Shown here: one piece after another, positions 1-6,665 of the stretch
Layout of the letters: every line of letters begins with the position of its first letter
Position numbering within the stretch: position 1 is the stretch's first letter
Assembly (NCBI GenBank): GCA_031284665.1
Contig: JAITXR010000379.1
Coordinates: 1-6,890, forward strand
Length of the DNA: 6,890 nt
Direction: 5' to 3'
Origin: Paludibacter sp.
Lineage (GTDB): Bacteria; Bacteroidota; Bacteroidia; Bacteroidales; Paludibacteraceae
The notes under the pieces: generated by a model
Database searches by the model: none
Seen by the model: the letters and a program-made list of their open reading frames with translations, nothing else
What the model was told of the DNA's origin: nothing
Program-made: the position numbers and the translations under genes

Positions 1-13
1 AAGTAAATTATAG

Positions 14-262
14 ATTATCTTCAGTAGATATTTTATTCTTTATCCTAAAAATAATCCTTCTGGAATAGTTAGTTGGGTGAATAGTGATTTAACTTTATAT
101 AGAAATGAAGAAAAGTTAAATCGTTTCTTTACCTCCCAAGAGTCCAATCCTCTTGATTTTGGTAAAGAAACGATTATGAATACAAATATACAAACTAATT
201 CTGAAACTACCAAAGGAAAAAGACAAAGAATTAAAAAATTATCTGCACAAGAAGAAAATTAA
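14..262 (+). pseudogene. Open frame of unknown function, probably a gene fragment (5' boundary uncertain)
   Basis: I do not recognise this protein. The frame is open from the TAG at 11-13 to the TAA at 260-262. The possible starts are GTG at 77 or ATG at 176, and neither has a clear ribosome binding site. The first part (around LYPKNNPSGIVSWVNSDLTLY) reads like folded protein and continues upstream of both starts. The tail is rich in Asn, Thr, Lys and Gln and ends in a basic stretch (KGKRQRIKKLSAQEEN). The +3 frame is also open from the window edge to about 66. Open sequence running past any good start suggests the 3' end of a gene whose start has been lost or frameshifted. Three of its four arginines use AGA, unlike the CGN-rich genes downstream. 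It could also be a real small gene of an acquired element. No signal peptide or membrane segment is visible. Confidence 0.3.
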
Positions 263-284
263 TGCAAAGGAAAAAATTGAAATA

Positions 285-668
285 GTGCAAAATGTAACTA
301 TGATAGGAAGGAAAAAGAATAATCGTTCCTTGGAGACTGATGTAGCCTATTCCACACCAAGTAGTCAAGAGACGATTAAGACAACAAAAATAATAAAAGT
401 ATCTGATAAATCCAAACAAAATATTAAAAATTTAGAAAAAGCCATAGAAAAACTTCAAAATTTTGAAAACCCAGAGATTAAACAGGATAATGATATGTTG
501 TTTTCTCCTGCTACACAAAAAGTAGAAACTCTTCAACAACAGGCACTTCTGGCTGAGCCTAATTCTCTGCCATATCAAGTTGCTAAAGAGTTATCTAATG
601 ACAAAGATACAAATAATGTTCCAAATATCACAGAAGATATTAGTAAAAATATCTGTGTTTTATTGTAA
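285..668 (+). CDS. Hypothetical protein, about 127 aa, hydrophilic; possibly the continuation of the preceding frame
   Basis: The frame starts at GTG 285 (ATG 300 is an alternative) and ends at TAA 666-668. I do not recognise it. It is polar and rich in Lys, Asn, Gln and Thr, with no cysteine cluster, signal peptide or membrane segment. Residues about 42-60 (DKSKQNIKNLEKAIEKLQNF) could form a short coiled coil. Residues about 80-103 look helical. The frame is already open from position 180, so it overlaps the previous frame over 180-262. Skipping one A in the run at 255-258 would join the two as ...LSAQEE-INAKEKIEIVQNV..., so both may be one disrupted gene. The last codons overlap an AT-rich hairpin followed by four T residues. 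It ends 42 bp before hemW and has no evident functional link to it. Real coding is uncertain, but a 128-codon open frame in such AT-rich DNA is some evidence for it. Confidence 0.4.
   Translation: MQNVTMIGRKKNNRSLETDVAYSTPSSQETIKTTKIIKVSDKSKQNIKNLEKAIEKLQNFENPEIKQDNDMLFSPATQKVETLQQQALLAEPNSLPYQVAKELSNDKDTNNVPNITEDISKNICVLL
629..661 (+). terminator. Weak terminator-like hairpin at the end of the hypothetical frame
   Basis: GATATT (636-641) pairs with AATATC (648-653) around a 6-nt loop. CACA (629-632) pairs with TGTG (654-657) across a 3-nt bulge. TTTT follows at 658-661. The stem is AT-rich, so its stability is doubtful. Its place between the hypothetical frame and hemW fits an intrinsic terminator. 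Confidence 0.3.
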
Positions 669-694
669 TATACAAAATAAAATGTATATTTTTG
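662..694 (+). promoter_or_regulatory. Possible Bacteroidota-type promoter for hemW
   Basis: TATTTTTG at 687-694 matches the Bacteroidota -7 consensus TAnnTTTG. ATTG at 662-665 supplies a weak -33 element with a 21-bp spacer. Transcription would start near 700, leaving only about 10 nt before the GTG start of hemW. The local AT-richness makes chance matches likely. Confidence 0.35.
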
Positions 695-710
695 TTGAAA
701 TTTTTTTATT

Positions 711-1838
711 GTGGCTGCTATTTATATTCATATTCCATTTTGTAAAAGTCGTTGTGTGTATTGCAACTTTCATTCTCAAACCAATTTCAATTCACTCGAT
801 GCGCTTGTCGATAGCATTGTTTTAGAACTCGGGGAAAGGAGAAATTATATTGATAATCAGAAAGTTGAAACAATATATTTTGGCGGTGGCACTCCATCTG
901 TACTTTCCAAAAAACATTTTGAAGGGATTTTTGATGCTGTTTTTTCTAATTTTTCGATTGCTAAAAATCCTGAAATTACAATAGAGGCAAATCCTGACGA
1001 CTTGACCGAAAAGTATATTTCAATGCTTGCCGACTGTGCTTTCAATCGTATAAGTATTGGTATTCAGACTTTTGACGATAATAAGTTGACTGTTCTTAAT
1101 CGCCGTCATAGTGCGCAGCAGGCTGTTGATGCTGTGAATTTGTGCAAAAAATACGGTTTCCGAAATATCAGTATCGATTTAATTTACGGTTTACCCGGTC
1201 AGACTGTCGCTGAATGGGAGCAGGAACTCAAATGTGCATTAATGCTTGATATTCAACATATTTCGGTTTATTGTCTCACTTACGAGCAATCTACAAAATT
1301 GTTTTGCGATTTACAGCAGGGCAAAATTGTCGCTACCGATGCCGAAATCCTCAACGAAATGTATAAATCGCTTTGCCAAACTATGCGCGAAAATGGATTT
1401 GAACATTACGAAATTTCAAATTTTGCAAAGCCTAATTATCAATCGCGCCATAATTCATCGTATTGGAATTTAACACATTACATAGGAGTTGGTGCTTCGG
1501 CACATTCCTATAATGGAAATTCGCGTCAATGGAATATTTCCGATAACGAGCAATATATCCAAGCAATTAACGACGGCAAAGTTTTTTATGAAAAAGAAAT
1601 TTTGACCGAAAACGATAAGTTTAACGAATATATTATGTTGACATTGCGTACCTCAAAAGGAATTGATTTGCAATTTATTGACAATGAATTTGGAGAGCAA
1701 TATTTACATTATTTACTTCAAAATGTCAAGAAATTTATTGAACAACAATTACTTATCAACACCGGCAGCACACTTCGACTTACCGAACAAGGCATTAATA
1801 TTTCAAATATTATTATTTCGGATTTAATGAAAGTTTAA
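711..1838 (+). CDS. hemW: HemW, radical SAM haem chaperone (coproporphyrinogen III oxidase-like)
   Basis: This 375-aa cytoplasmic radical-SAM protein belongs to the HemW family, which binds haem and delivers it to membrane haemoproteins such as respiratory enzymes. It is often mislabelled as oxygen-independent coproporphyrinogen oxidase (HemN). The N-terminal MAAIYIHIPF leads into the 4Fe-4S motif C11-x3-C15-x2-C18, followed by N19 and F20. HemN has a further Cys at position 20, so this is HemW. Other family motifs are GGGTPS (58-63, SAM binding), EANP (92-95), RISIGIQTFD (113-122), IDLIYGLPGQT (155-165), YEISNFA (233-239), HNSSYW (247-252) and GVGASAHSY (259-267). The C-terminal HemN_C-like winged-helix part lies at about 300-366. 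Length is normal for the family. GTG at 711 is chosen because the frame has a stop at 696-698 and the family N-terminus begins just there. No Shine-Dalgarno sequence is seen, as is common in Bacteroidota. Ten of twelve arginines use CGN codons. Confidence 0.93.
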   Translation: MAAIYIHIPFCKSRCVYCNFHSQTNFNSLDALVDSIVLELGERRNYIDNQKVETIYFGGGTPSVLSKKHFEGIFDAVFSNFSIAKNPEITIEANPDDLTEKYISMLADCAFNRISIGIQTFDDNKLTVLNRRHSAQQAVDAVNLCKKYGFRNISIDLIYGLPGQTVAEWEQELKCALMLDIQHISVYCLTYEQSTKLFCDLQQGKIVATDAEILNEMYKSLCQTMRENGFEHYEISNFAKPNYQSRHNSSYWNLTHYIGVGASAHSYNGNSRQWNISDNEQYIQAINDGKVFYEKEILTENDKFNEYIMLTLRTSKGIDLQFIDNEFGEQYLHYLLQNVKKFIEQQLLINTGSTLRLTEQGINISNIIISDLMKV

Positions 1839-1842
1839 TGAA

Positions 1843-1863
1843 AAATAAATTTTATAATTATTT
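1843..1863 (+). terminator. Very weak AT-only hairpin after hemW
   Basis: AAATAA-a-TT (1843-1851) can pair with AATTATTT (1856-1863) around a 4-nt loop, 5 nt after the hemW stop. The stem is all A/T with one bulge and has no clean T run after it, so termination here is only a suggestion. Confidence 0.15.
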
Positions 1864-1877
1864 AAAATTTTCGTTGT

Positions 1878-1907
1878 TTTGCAAGTCAAATAAATATCTT
1901 ATCTTTG
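1878..1907 (+). promoter_or_regulatory. Bacteroidota promoter (-33 TTTG / -7 TATCTTTG) for the PBP gene
   Basis: TTTG at 1878-1881 and TATCTTTG at 1900-1907 are separated by 18 bp. They match the Bacteroidota housekeeping sigma consensus (TTTG, about 19 bp, TAnnTTTG). The -7 box matches at every defined position. Transcription would begin at about 1912-1915, giving a leader of about 20 nt before ATG 1935. This indicates that the PBP gene is transcribed independently of hemW. Confidence 0.75.
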
Positions 1908-1934
1908 TGCTTATTTAAAAAATACTGAAAGTTT

Positions 1935-4211
1935 ATGACAAATACTTCCGTTTTTCGCCGAAAATTTTTGAAATGGTTTTGGTCGCTTTTTGCTGCGGCA
2001 ATACTGTTTGTAATCCTCTTTTTTGTGTTAATCAATTTTGGTTTGATTGGCTATATGCCACCACTCGAAAATCTGCAAAACCCAATCGACCGCTATGCCA
2101 CTGAGTTATATACGTCAGATAATCAGTTACTTGGGCGTATTTCGTATAGCGAGGACAATCGTATGAAAACCGAATTTCCCGATATTTCTCCCAATGTTAT
2201 TAAAGCCTTGATTGCCACCGAAGATAAACGTTATTATTCACATTCGGGCGTTGATGGCAAAGGACTTTTGCGTGCAATAATACTGTTAGGCAAAGGCGGT
2301 GGCGGAAGTACCATTTCGCAGCAACTTGCCAAATTGCTTTATTCAAAAGAGAGAGCGCATAATATAATCGAACGCGCTTTTCAGAAACCAAACGAATGGG
2401 TAATTGCCGTTAAACTCGAAAAAATTTACAGTAAAGAAGAAATAATTACGCTCTACCTTAATATGTACGATTGGCTTTACAACGCTGTGGGCATAAAATC
2501 GGCTGCAAAAACATACTTTGACCTTTCGCCCGACCAGTTGAACATTGAGCAAGCGGCAATGTTGGTGGGAATGTTAAAAAATTCGTCGTATTACAATCCG
2601 CGGCGGCGCGAAACTCTGACTTTCGACCGCCGAAATGTGGTGTTAAATCAAATGATGAAAGCAAATTATATTAGCAATCAACAATACGATTCGCTAAAAG
2701 TATTGCCAATGACGTTAAATTTCAAATCATCAGACCATAAAGAAGGCGACGCGCCGTATTTCCGCGAATATATCCGAATGATGATGACCGCCAAAGAGCC
2801 GAAAAAAAGTAATTATGCCGAATGGCAAGCGCAAAAATTCCTTGACGATAAATGGCAATGGGAAAATAATCCGCTTTATGGTTTCTGTGTAAAAAACAAA
2901 AAAGCAAATGGCGAAAATTACAATTTATATACCGATGGGCTGAAAATTTATACTACGATTGATTCCCGAATGCAAAAGTATGCTCAAGAGGCTGTCCACG
3001 AACACATGACTGCCTTGCAACAACAATTTTTCAAGGAAAAGAAGAGCAGAAAAAATGCGCCGTATTCCAATAAACTAAAACAGGAGGATGTGGATAGATT
3101 GCTCGACCGCTCCATTCGTCAAAGCGAACGATATATTATGCTGAAAAAAAGTGGTCTTTCGCACAACGATATTATGAAAAATTTTAATAATGCGGTTGAG
3201 ATGGAAATTTTTGATTATTCGGGAGTAAGGGACACAGTAATGACACCGCTTGATTCAATTCGTTATTATAAACATTTTTTGCGTTGCGGTTTTATGTCTA
3301 TAGACCCGCATAGTGGTCATGTGAAAGCGTATATCGGAGGCACAAATTTCACTCATTTTCAGTACGATATGGCAACGCTTGGTCGCAGGCAAGTAGGCTC
3401 TACGGTCAAGCCGTATCTTTACACTTTGGCGATGGAAGAAGGGATGGAGCCTTGCGATACTACCCGCCTTCAACCAATAACGCTTATGGCAGGCAACGGA
3501 CAACCGTGGACGCCGCGTAATGCCTCGAAAGCGCGATTGGGCGAAATGGTTACTCTGCGCTGGGGTTTGGCAAATTCCAATAACTGGGTTTCGGCTTATT
3601 TGATGGGGCGTTATACCCCTGAGGCACTTGCAAAACTTATGCGTTCGTTTGGGATAAAGGGGCAAATTGTGGCTGATGTGTCGCTTTGTCTTGGACCTTG
3701 CGAAGTTACAGTTGCCGAAATGGTGGATGCTTACACCGCATTCCCGAACAAAGGAATTAGAGTTGACCCTGTGTATGTTACCCGAATTGAAGATTCTAAC
3801 GGAAATGTAATTGCCTCTTTTAACGGCAAAACTTATGAAATTTTCAGCGAAACCACGTCCTATAAAATGATATATATGATGCGTTCGGTGGTCGATGCCG
3901 GTACAGGTGGGCGCGTGCGTAGCAGATACGGACTGACAATGCCAATGGGTGGAAAAACAGGTACTACTAACGATAATGCCGACGGTTGGTTTATGGGTTA
4001 CACGCCTTCGTTAGTGTCCGGTGTATGGGTTGGTGGCGAGGAGCGCGACATTCATTTCGACAGTATGGCTGAAGGGCAAGGCGCAAGTATGGCACTGCCA
4101 ATTTGGGCGTTGTATATGAAAAAAGTCTTGGGAAATACAGATTTAGGATATTTATCAACCGAGCCTTTCGATGTTCCAAGTTCGTTTAATCCAAATGCTG
4201 CATGTGAATAA
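1935..4211 (+). CDS. mrcA: Penicillin-binding protein 1A-type bifunctional transglycosylase/transpeptidase
   Basis: This class A PBP polymerises lipid II into glycan strands and crosslinks the peptides at the outer face of the inner membrane. Residues 14-36 form the N-terminal membrane anchor after a basic start. The GT51 domain spans about 62-235, with ATEDKRYYSHSG (94-105, catalytic E96), GGSTISQQLAK (123-133), KPNEWVIAVKLE (151-162, second acidic residue E154) and SKEEIITLYLN (166-176). The transpeptidase domain spans about 440-720, with GSTVKP (SxxK nucleophile S489, K492), SNN (548-550) and KTGT (674-677). All catalytic motifs are present. At 758 aa it has typical PBP1A length, with a linker region at about 240-440 rich in Lys and Gln. 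ATG 1935 is chosen because it follows the promoter and gives a proper cytoplasmic tail. The symbol follows the E. coli naming for PBP1A; exact orthology within class A PBPs is inferred. It is 96 bp after hemW and probably its own transcription unit. Confidence 0.93.
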   Translation: MTNTSVFRRKFLKWFWSLFAAAILFVILFFVLINFGLIGYMPPLENLQNPIDRYATELYTSDNQLLGRISYSEDNRMKTEFPDISPNVIKALIATEDKRYYSHSGVDGKGLLRAIILLGKGGGGSTISQQLAKLLYSKERAHNIIERAFQKPNEWVIAVKLEKIYSKEEIITLYLNMYDWLYNAVGIKSAAKTYFDLSPDQLNIEQAAMLVGMLKNSSYYNPRRRETLTFDRRNVVLNQMMKANYISNQQYDSLKVLPMTLNFKSSDHKEGDAPYFREYIRMMMTAKEPKKSNYAEWQAQKFLDDKWQWENNPLYGFCVKNKKANGENYNLYTDGLKIYTTIDSRMQKYAQEAVHEHMTALQQQFFKEKKSRKNAPYSNKLKQEDVDRLLDRSIRQSERYIMLKKSGLSHNDIMKNFNNAVEMEIFDYSGVRDTVMTPLDSIRYYKHFLRCGFMSIDPHSGHVKAYIGGTNFTHFQYDMATLGRRQVGSTVKPYLYTLAMEEGMEPCDTTRLQPITLMAGNGQPWTPRNASKARLGEMVTLRWGLANSNNWVSAYLMGRYTPEALAKLMRSFGIKGQIVADVSLCLGPCEVTVAEMVDAYTAFPNKGIRVDPVYVTRIEDSNGNVIASFNGKTYEIFSETTSYKMIYMMRSVVDAGTGGRVRSRYGLTMPMGGKTGTTNDNADGWFMGYTPSLVSGVWVGGEERDIHFDSMAEGQGASMALPIWALYMKKVLGNTDLGYLSTEPFDVPSSFNPNAACE

Positions 4212-4216
4212 AAATG

Positions 4217-4243
4217 GTTTGAGTAGTTTGAGCAGTTTGATTG
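4217..4243 (+). repeat. Three tandem copies of a 9-bp unit (GTTTGAGNA-like)
   Basis: Units at 4217-4225 (GTTTGAGTA), 4226-4234 (GTTTGAGCA) and 4235-4243 (GTTTGATTG) follow 5 bp after the PBP stop codon. The third copy is diverged at its end. Role unknown. Confidence 0.7.
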
Positions 4244-4247
4244 TTAG

Positions 4248-4267
4248 AGACAAGGCATGCCTTGTCT
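4248..4267. repeat. Perfect 20-bp palindrome after the PBP gene
   Basis: AGACAAGGCA followed directly by its reverse complement TGCCTTGTCT, with no spacer. The symmetry breaks at the next pair (G4247/G4268) and two further pairs match beyond it. No T run follows, so it is not a standard intrinsic terminator. From memory, palindromes of this form, often with a (G)TAGAGAC core, are dispersed in many copies in Bacteroidota genomes. That makes a REP-like element the likeliest reading; a dimeric-protein binding site is the alternative. Confidence 0.75.
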
Positions 4268-4293
4268 GTACAGTACCAAATTAGTAGTCTTTT

Positions 4294-4313
4294 CATTCTA
4301 CATTTTACATTAA
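4294..4313 (-). repeat. AATGTAR 7-bp repeat, inverted copy (upstream of the TPR gene)
   Basis: Read on the minus strand this is TTAATGTAAAATGTAGAATG, about 2.5 units of the 7-bp motif AATGTAR. The same 20 nt occurs on the plus strand at 6351-6370, so the two copies form an inverted pair around the TPR gene. Confidence 0.75.
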
Positions 4314-4343
4314 ATCAGCGTTTTTCTAAAAATTATAAATTAA

Positions 4344-6344
4344 ATGAAACGTATAATCTCAATATTGCTTTTTTCGTTGCTTTGGTTTGGCTCTAATGCT
4401 CAACTAAACACCGAACGCATCCTTGCAATAGGTAGAAATGCTTTGTATTTCGACGATTATGTGCTTTCAATTCAATACTTTAACCAAGTAATTAAAATTA
4501 AACCCTATTTGGCTGAGCCGTATATGTATCGCGCTATTGCAAAAATAAATTTGGGCGATTTTAACGGAGCAGTGCAGGATGCAGGCGAAACAATTTTGCG
4601 AAATCCATTTATTTCACAAGCATATTATGTACGCGGTTTTGCCGAAGTTAGGCTAAAATTATACCAAGAGGCAATAAGTGATTTTACAAAATCGTACGAA
4701 TTTAGTCCCGAAAACACAAATATGTTGCTCTACCGAATGGATGCCAATATGCAAGTGGAAAATTACCAATCAGCACTTGCCGACCTCGAAACTTACCAGC
4801 GAACAGAGCCGAAAAAAAATATGTTGTACGAACGGGGAATGATTCAACTTGCAATGCAAGATACCGTTGCTGCCGAACAGTCGTTTCTTCAAAATATTAG
4901 TCGCGATAGCATTAGCAGTAATTCGTGGAGTGCACTTGGATTGCTGAAAATGATGCAGGAAAACAACGACGATGCCTATCGTTACTATTCGCGAGCGATA
5001 AAGCAAAAATCCTCATTTTCGGGCGATTATATCAACAGAGGCATCCTGAATGTGCAGCGAAACAACTATCGCGAAGCCTTGTCGGACTACGATTATGCAA
5101 TAAAACTTGCCGCTAATAGCGAACTTGCATATTACAATCGCGCCTTGCTGCGTGTTGTCGTTGGCGACCGTAACAATGCACTTGCCGACCTCGAAAAAGT
5201 AATGCAATTACAGCCCGATAACTTCGATGCCGTTTACCGAAAAGCACTGCTCGAAATTGATTTGGGAATGTACAAAAATGCTATTGCCGATTTTGATACA
5301 ATAATAAAGCAATATCAATATTTTTTGCCGGCTTACTACGGAATTGCCGATGCTTACGATGGTTTGCAAAATAGAAAAGAAGCATTTCGCTACCGAAAAA
5401 TAGCCTTTGATATGGATAAAAACAAAGACGAAATTCAGAAAAATCAGAAAAAAATTGATGGTGAAGTTAAAATGGCACAGACAAGTCCCGAAAGTAAAAC
5501 AAATAAAAGCCGAGAACTTTTTAATCGATTTTCTGCCCAAAATTCAAGTAATGATAAATCGGAAACAAAATACACTGACCAAACTCGCGGAAATGTACAG
5601 GATAGATTTGTTGATGTTATGAATGAGAAAAATTTTGTATTGACTTATTACGCTAAACCAGAGGAACTTAAACGCACAAATCTCTATTCTCCAATAATTG
5701 ATGATTACAATAAAAAGCATATTTTGCCCACCGACCTGAAAATTACAAATGCCGAGATTCCACTTACAACCGAATTTATTAACGAGCATTTTGAACGAAT
5801 AAATTCTATTTCGAGTAAAATTGAAAATGATGACGAAAGTGCCGACCTGTATTTTTATCGCGCGTTAGAATTTTATCTTATTCAGGATTTTAACTCGGCA
5901 ATCGAAGACCTTAATCACGCACTTGTGTTACGGAGCGATTTTGCACTTGCGCTGTTTTGCAGGGCAAATATCCGCAACAAACTGATTGATTATAACAATA
6001 ATAATTTAGACGAAAACACCACAAAAAAGACAACAAAAGAAAATCGCCTTGATGCCGAAATGTTAATGCGCGACTACGACCACGTTATTACTTTGCAGCC
6101 TGCGTTTTCGTTTGCATATTTCAACAAAGCAAATATTCTTTGTACTTTGGGCGATTTCAAGTCGGCGATTTCGCATTACACAAAGGCAATTGAATGTGAT
6201 GCCGATTTTGCGGAGGCATATTTTAATCGGGGGCTTACATATTTGTTTATTGGCGAAAACGAACGAGGACTTGCCGACCTCAGTAAAGCCGGAGAACTCG
6301 GAATGTATCAGGCATATAATTTGCTAAAACGATTTGGGCAGTGA
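4344..6344 (+). CDS. Exported tetratricopeptide repeat (TPR) protein
   Basis: This 666-aa TPR protein probably acts as a protein-protein scaffold in the periplasm or at the outer membrane; its partner is not visible. Residues 1-19 are a signal peptide (basic MKR, hydrophobic core ISILLFSLLWF, SNA then Q20, a likely signal peptidase I site; there is no lipobox Cys). About ten 34-residue TPRs fill about 24-360, with typical pairs such as AYYNRALLRVVVGDRNNALADLEKV (262-286, in two parts). Residues 361-430 are a charged, Lys/Ser/Asn-rich linker. Residues 431-477 hold a non-TPR segment with FVLTYYAKPEELKR (431-444) and LKITNAEIPLTTE (465-477). About four more TPRs lie at 499-655, one interrupted by a Lys/Thr/Asn insert (about 548-568). 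The tail ends AYNLLKRFGQ. From memory, Bacteroidales TPR proteins share this layout and middle segment. ATG 4344 is fixed by the signal peptide. The gene lies 132 bp after the PBP gene; no clear promoter was found. Confidence 0.88.
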   Translation: MKRIISILLFSLLWFGSNAQLNTERILAIGRNALYFDDYVLSIQYFNQVIKIKPYLAEPYMYRAIAKINLGDFNGAVQDAGETILRNPFISQAYYVRGFAEVRLKLYQEAISDFTKSYEFSPENTNMLLYRMDANMQVENYQSALADLETYQRTEPKKNMLYERGMIQLAMQDTVAAEQSFLQNISRDSISSNSWSALGLLKMMQENNDDAYRYYSRAIKQKSSFSGDYINRGILNVQRNNYREALSDYDYAIKLAANSELAYYNRALLRVVVGDRNNALADLEKVMQLQPDNFDAVYRKALLEIDLGMYKNAIADFDTIIKQYQYFLPAYYGIADAYDGLQNRKEAFRYRKIAFDMDKNKDEIQKNQKKIDGEVKMAQTSPESKTNKSRELFNRFSAQNSSNDKSETKYTDQTRGNVQDRFVDVMNEKNFVLTYYAKPEELKRTNLYSPIIDDYNKKHILPTDLKITNAEIPLTTEFINEHFERINSISSKIENDDESADLYFYRALEFYLIQDFNSAIEDLNHALVLRSDFALALFCRANIRNKLIDYNNNNLDENTTKKTTKENRLDAEMLMRDYDHVITLQPAFSFAYFNKANILCTLGDFKSAISHYTKAIECDADFAEAYFNRGLTYLFIGENERGLADLSKAGELGMYQAYNLLKRFGQ

Positions 6345-6350
6345 GATAAA

Positions 6351-6387
6351 TTAATGTAAAATGTAGAATGTAGAATGTAAAATGTGC
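6351..6387 (+). repeat. Tandem 7-bp repeat (AATGTAR)n after the TPR gene
   Basis: Units AATGTAA (6353-6359), AATGTAG (6360-6366), AATGTAG (6367-6373), AATGTAA (6374-6380) and a degraded AATGTGC (6381-6387) begin 8 bp after the TPR stop. Positions 6351-6370 are the reverse complement of 4294-4313. The 7-bp period argues against coding. Confidence 0.85.
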
Positions 6388-6409
6388 CAATAAACAATAT
6401 GCCAATTGA

Positions 6410-6449
6410 GAAATGAAGAAATTAAGAAATTAAGAAATTAAGAAATGAA
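6410..6449 (+). repeat. Five tandem copies of an 8-bp unit (GAAATKAA)
   Basis: Units begin at 6410, 6418, 6426, 6434 and 6442. The outer two read GAAATGAA and the three inner ones GAAATTAA. A partial sixth copy (GAA) begins at 6450. The array is almost perfect, which suggests slippage-prone DNA. Confidence 0.85.
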
Positions 6450-6472
6450 GAACGGGCAACAGCAACATTAGC

Positions 6473-6555
6473 CGTCATTCTTGGCAAACCAAGCGGCAAG
6501 CCGATTAGCGAAGGTGTTTCCTGACGTGTCCCGACTTGTCGTGGAAGCAATCCGG
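6473..6555. repeat. GC-richer hairpin block, probable dispersed repeat element
   Basis: Three small perfect hairpins occur in an otherwise AT-rich spacer: CTTGG-CAAA-CCAAG (6480-6493), CGGC-AA-GCCG (6494-6503) and CGAC-TT-GTCG (6532-6541). The ends carry GTCATTCTT (from about 6473) and GAAGCAATCCGG (from about 6543). From memory these resemble the edges of GTCATTGCGA...GAAGCAATCC repeats found dispersed in many bacterial genomes, including Bacteroidota. That identification is an inference. No T run follows the hairpins closely; six T residues occur at about 6564-6569. The frame on the minus strand across this block (6422-6607) is open but has no gene-like features. Confidence 0.5.
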
Positions 6556-6644
6556 AAAAGACATTTTTTAAACACGAAGGCAGAAAGGCAAGAAGACACA
6601 AAAACACAAAGATTAGTGATTAATGAAAAAACTACTAATTAGAA

Positions 6645-6665
6645 AATTATCAATTATCAATTATC
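6645..6665 (+). repeat. Three tandem copies of a 7-bp unit (AATTATC)
   Basis: Perfect copies at 6645-6651, 6652-6658 and 6659-6665. The last copy runs into TATCTTTA (6662-6669), a near-match to the Bacteroidota -7 box, so the array lies where a promoter for the next gene could be. Confidence 0.85.

Noticed and set aside
580..825. Plus-strand frame rich in Phe, Leu and Ile overlapping the hemW start
   Set aside because: Its hydrophobic stretch is only the out-of-frame reading of the T-rich hemW leader and N-terminus; it overlaps conserved hemW motifs.
711..1838. Annotation as HemN (coproporphyrinogen III dehydrogenase)
   Set aside because: The fourth Cys of the HemN CX3CX2CXC motif is Phe here and the protein starts directly at the radical-SAM barrel, both HemW traits.
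3255..3665. 136-codon open frame on the minus strand inside the PBP gene
   Set aside because: It lies fully inside the catalytic transpeptidase domain coding region, has no recognisable protein features and is explained as an antisense shadow.
4299..4306. TACATTTT as a -7 box for the TPR gene
   Set aside because: It lacks the final G of TAnnTTTG, has no TTTG about 19 bp upstream, and is part of the AATGTAR repeat.
6410..6449. Possible CRISPR array
   Set aside because: Units are 8 bp and directly abutting, with no spacers; no cas genes are present.
6422..6607. 61-codon minus-strand frame in the 3' spacer
   Set aside because: It runs across the tandem repeats and hairpin block, shows no domain or ribosome binding site, and is the usual chance frame over dispersed repeats.
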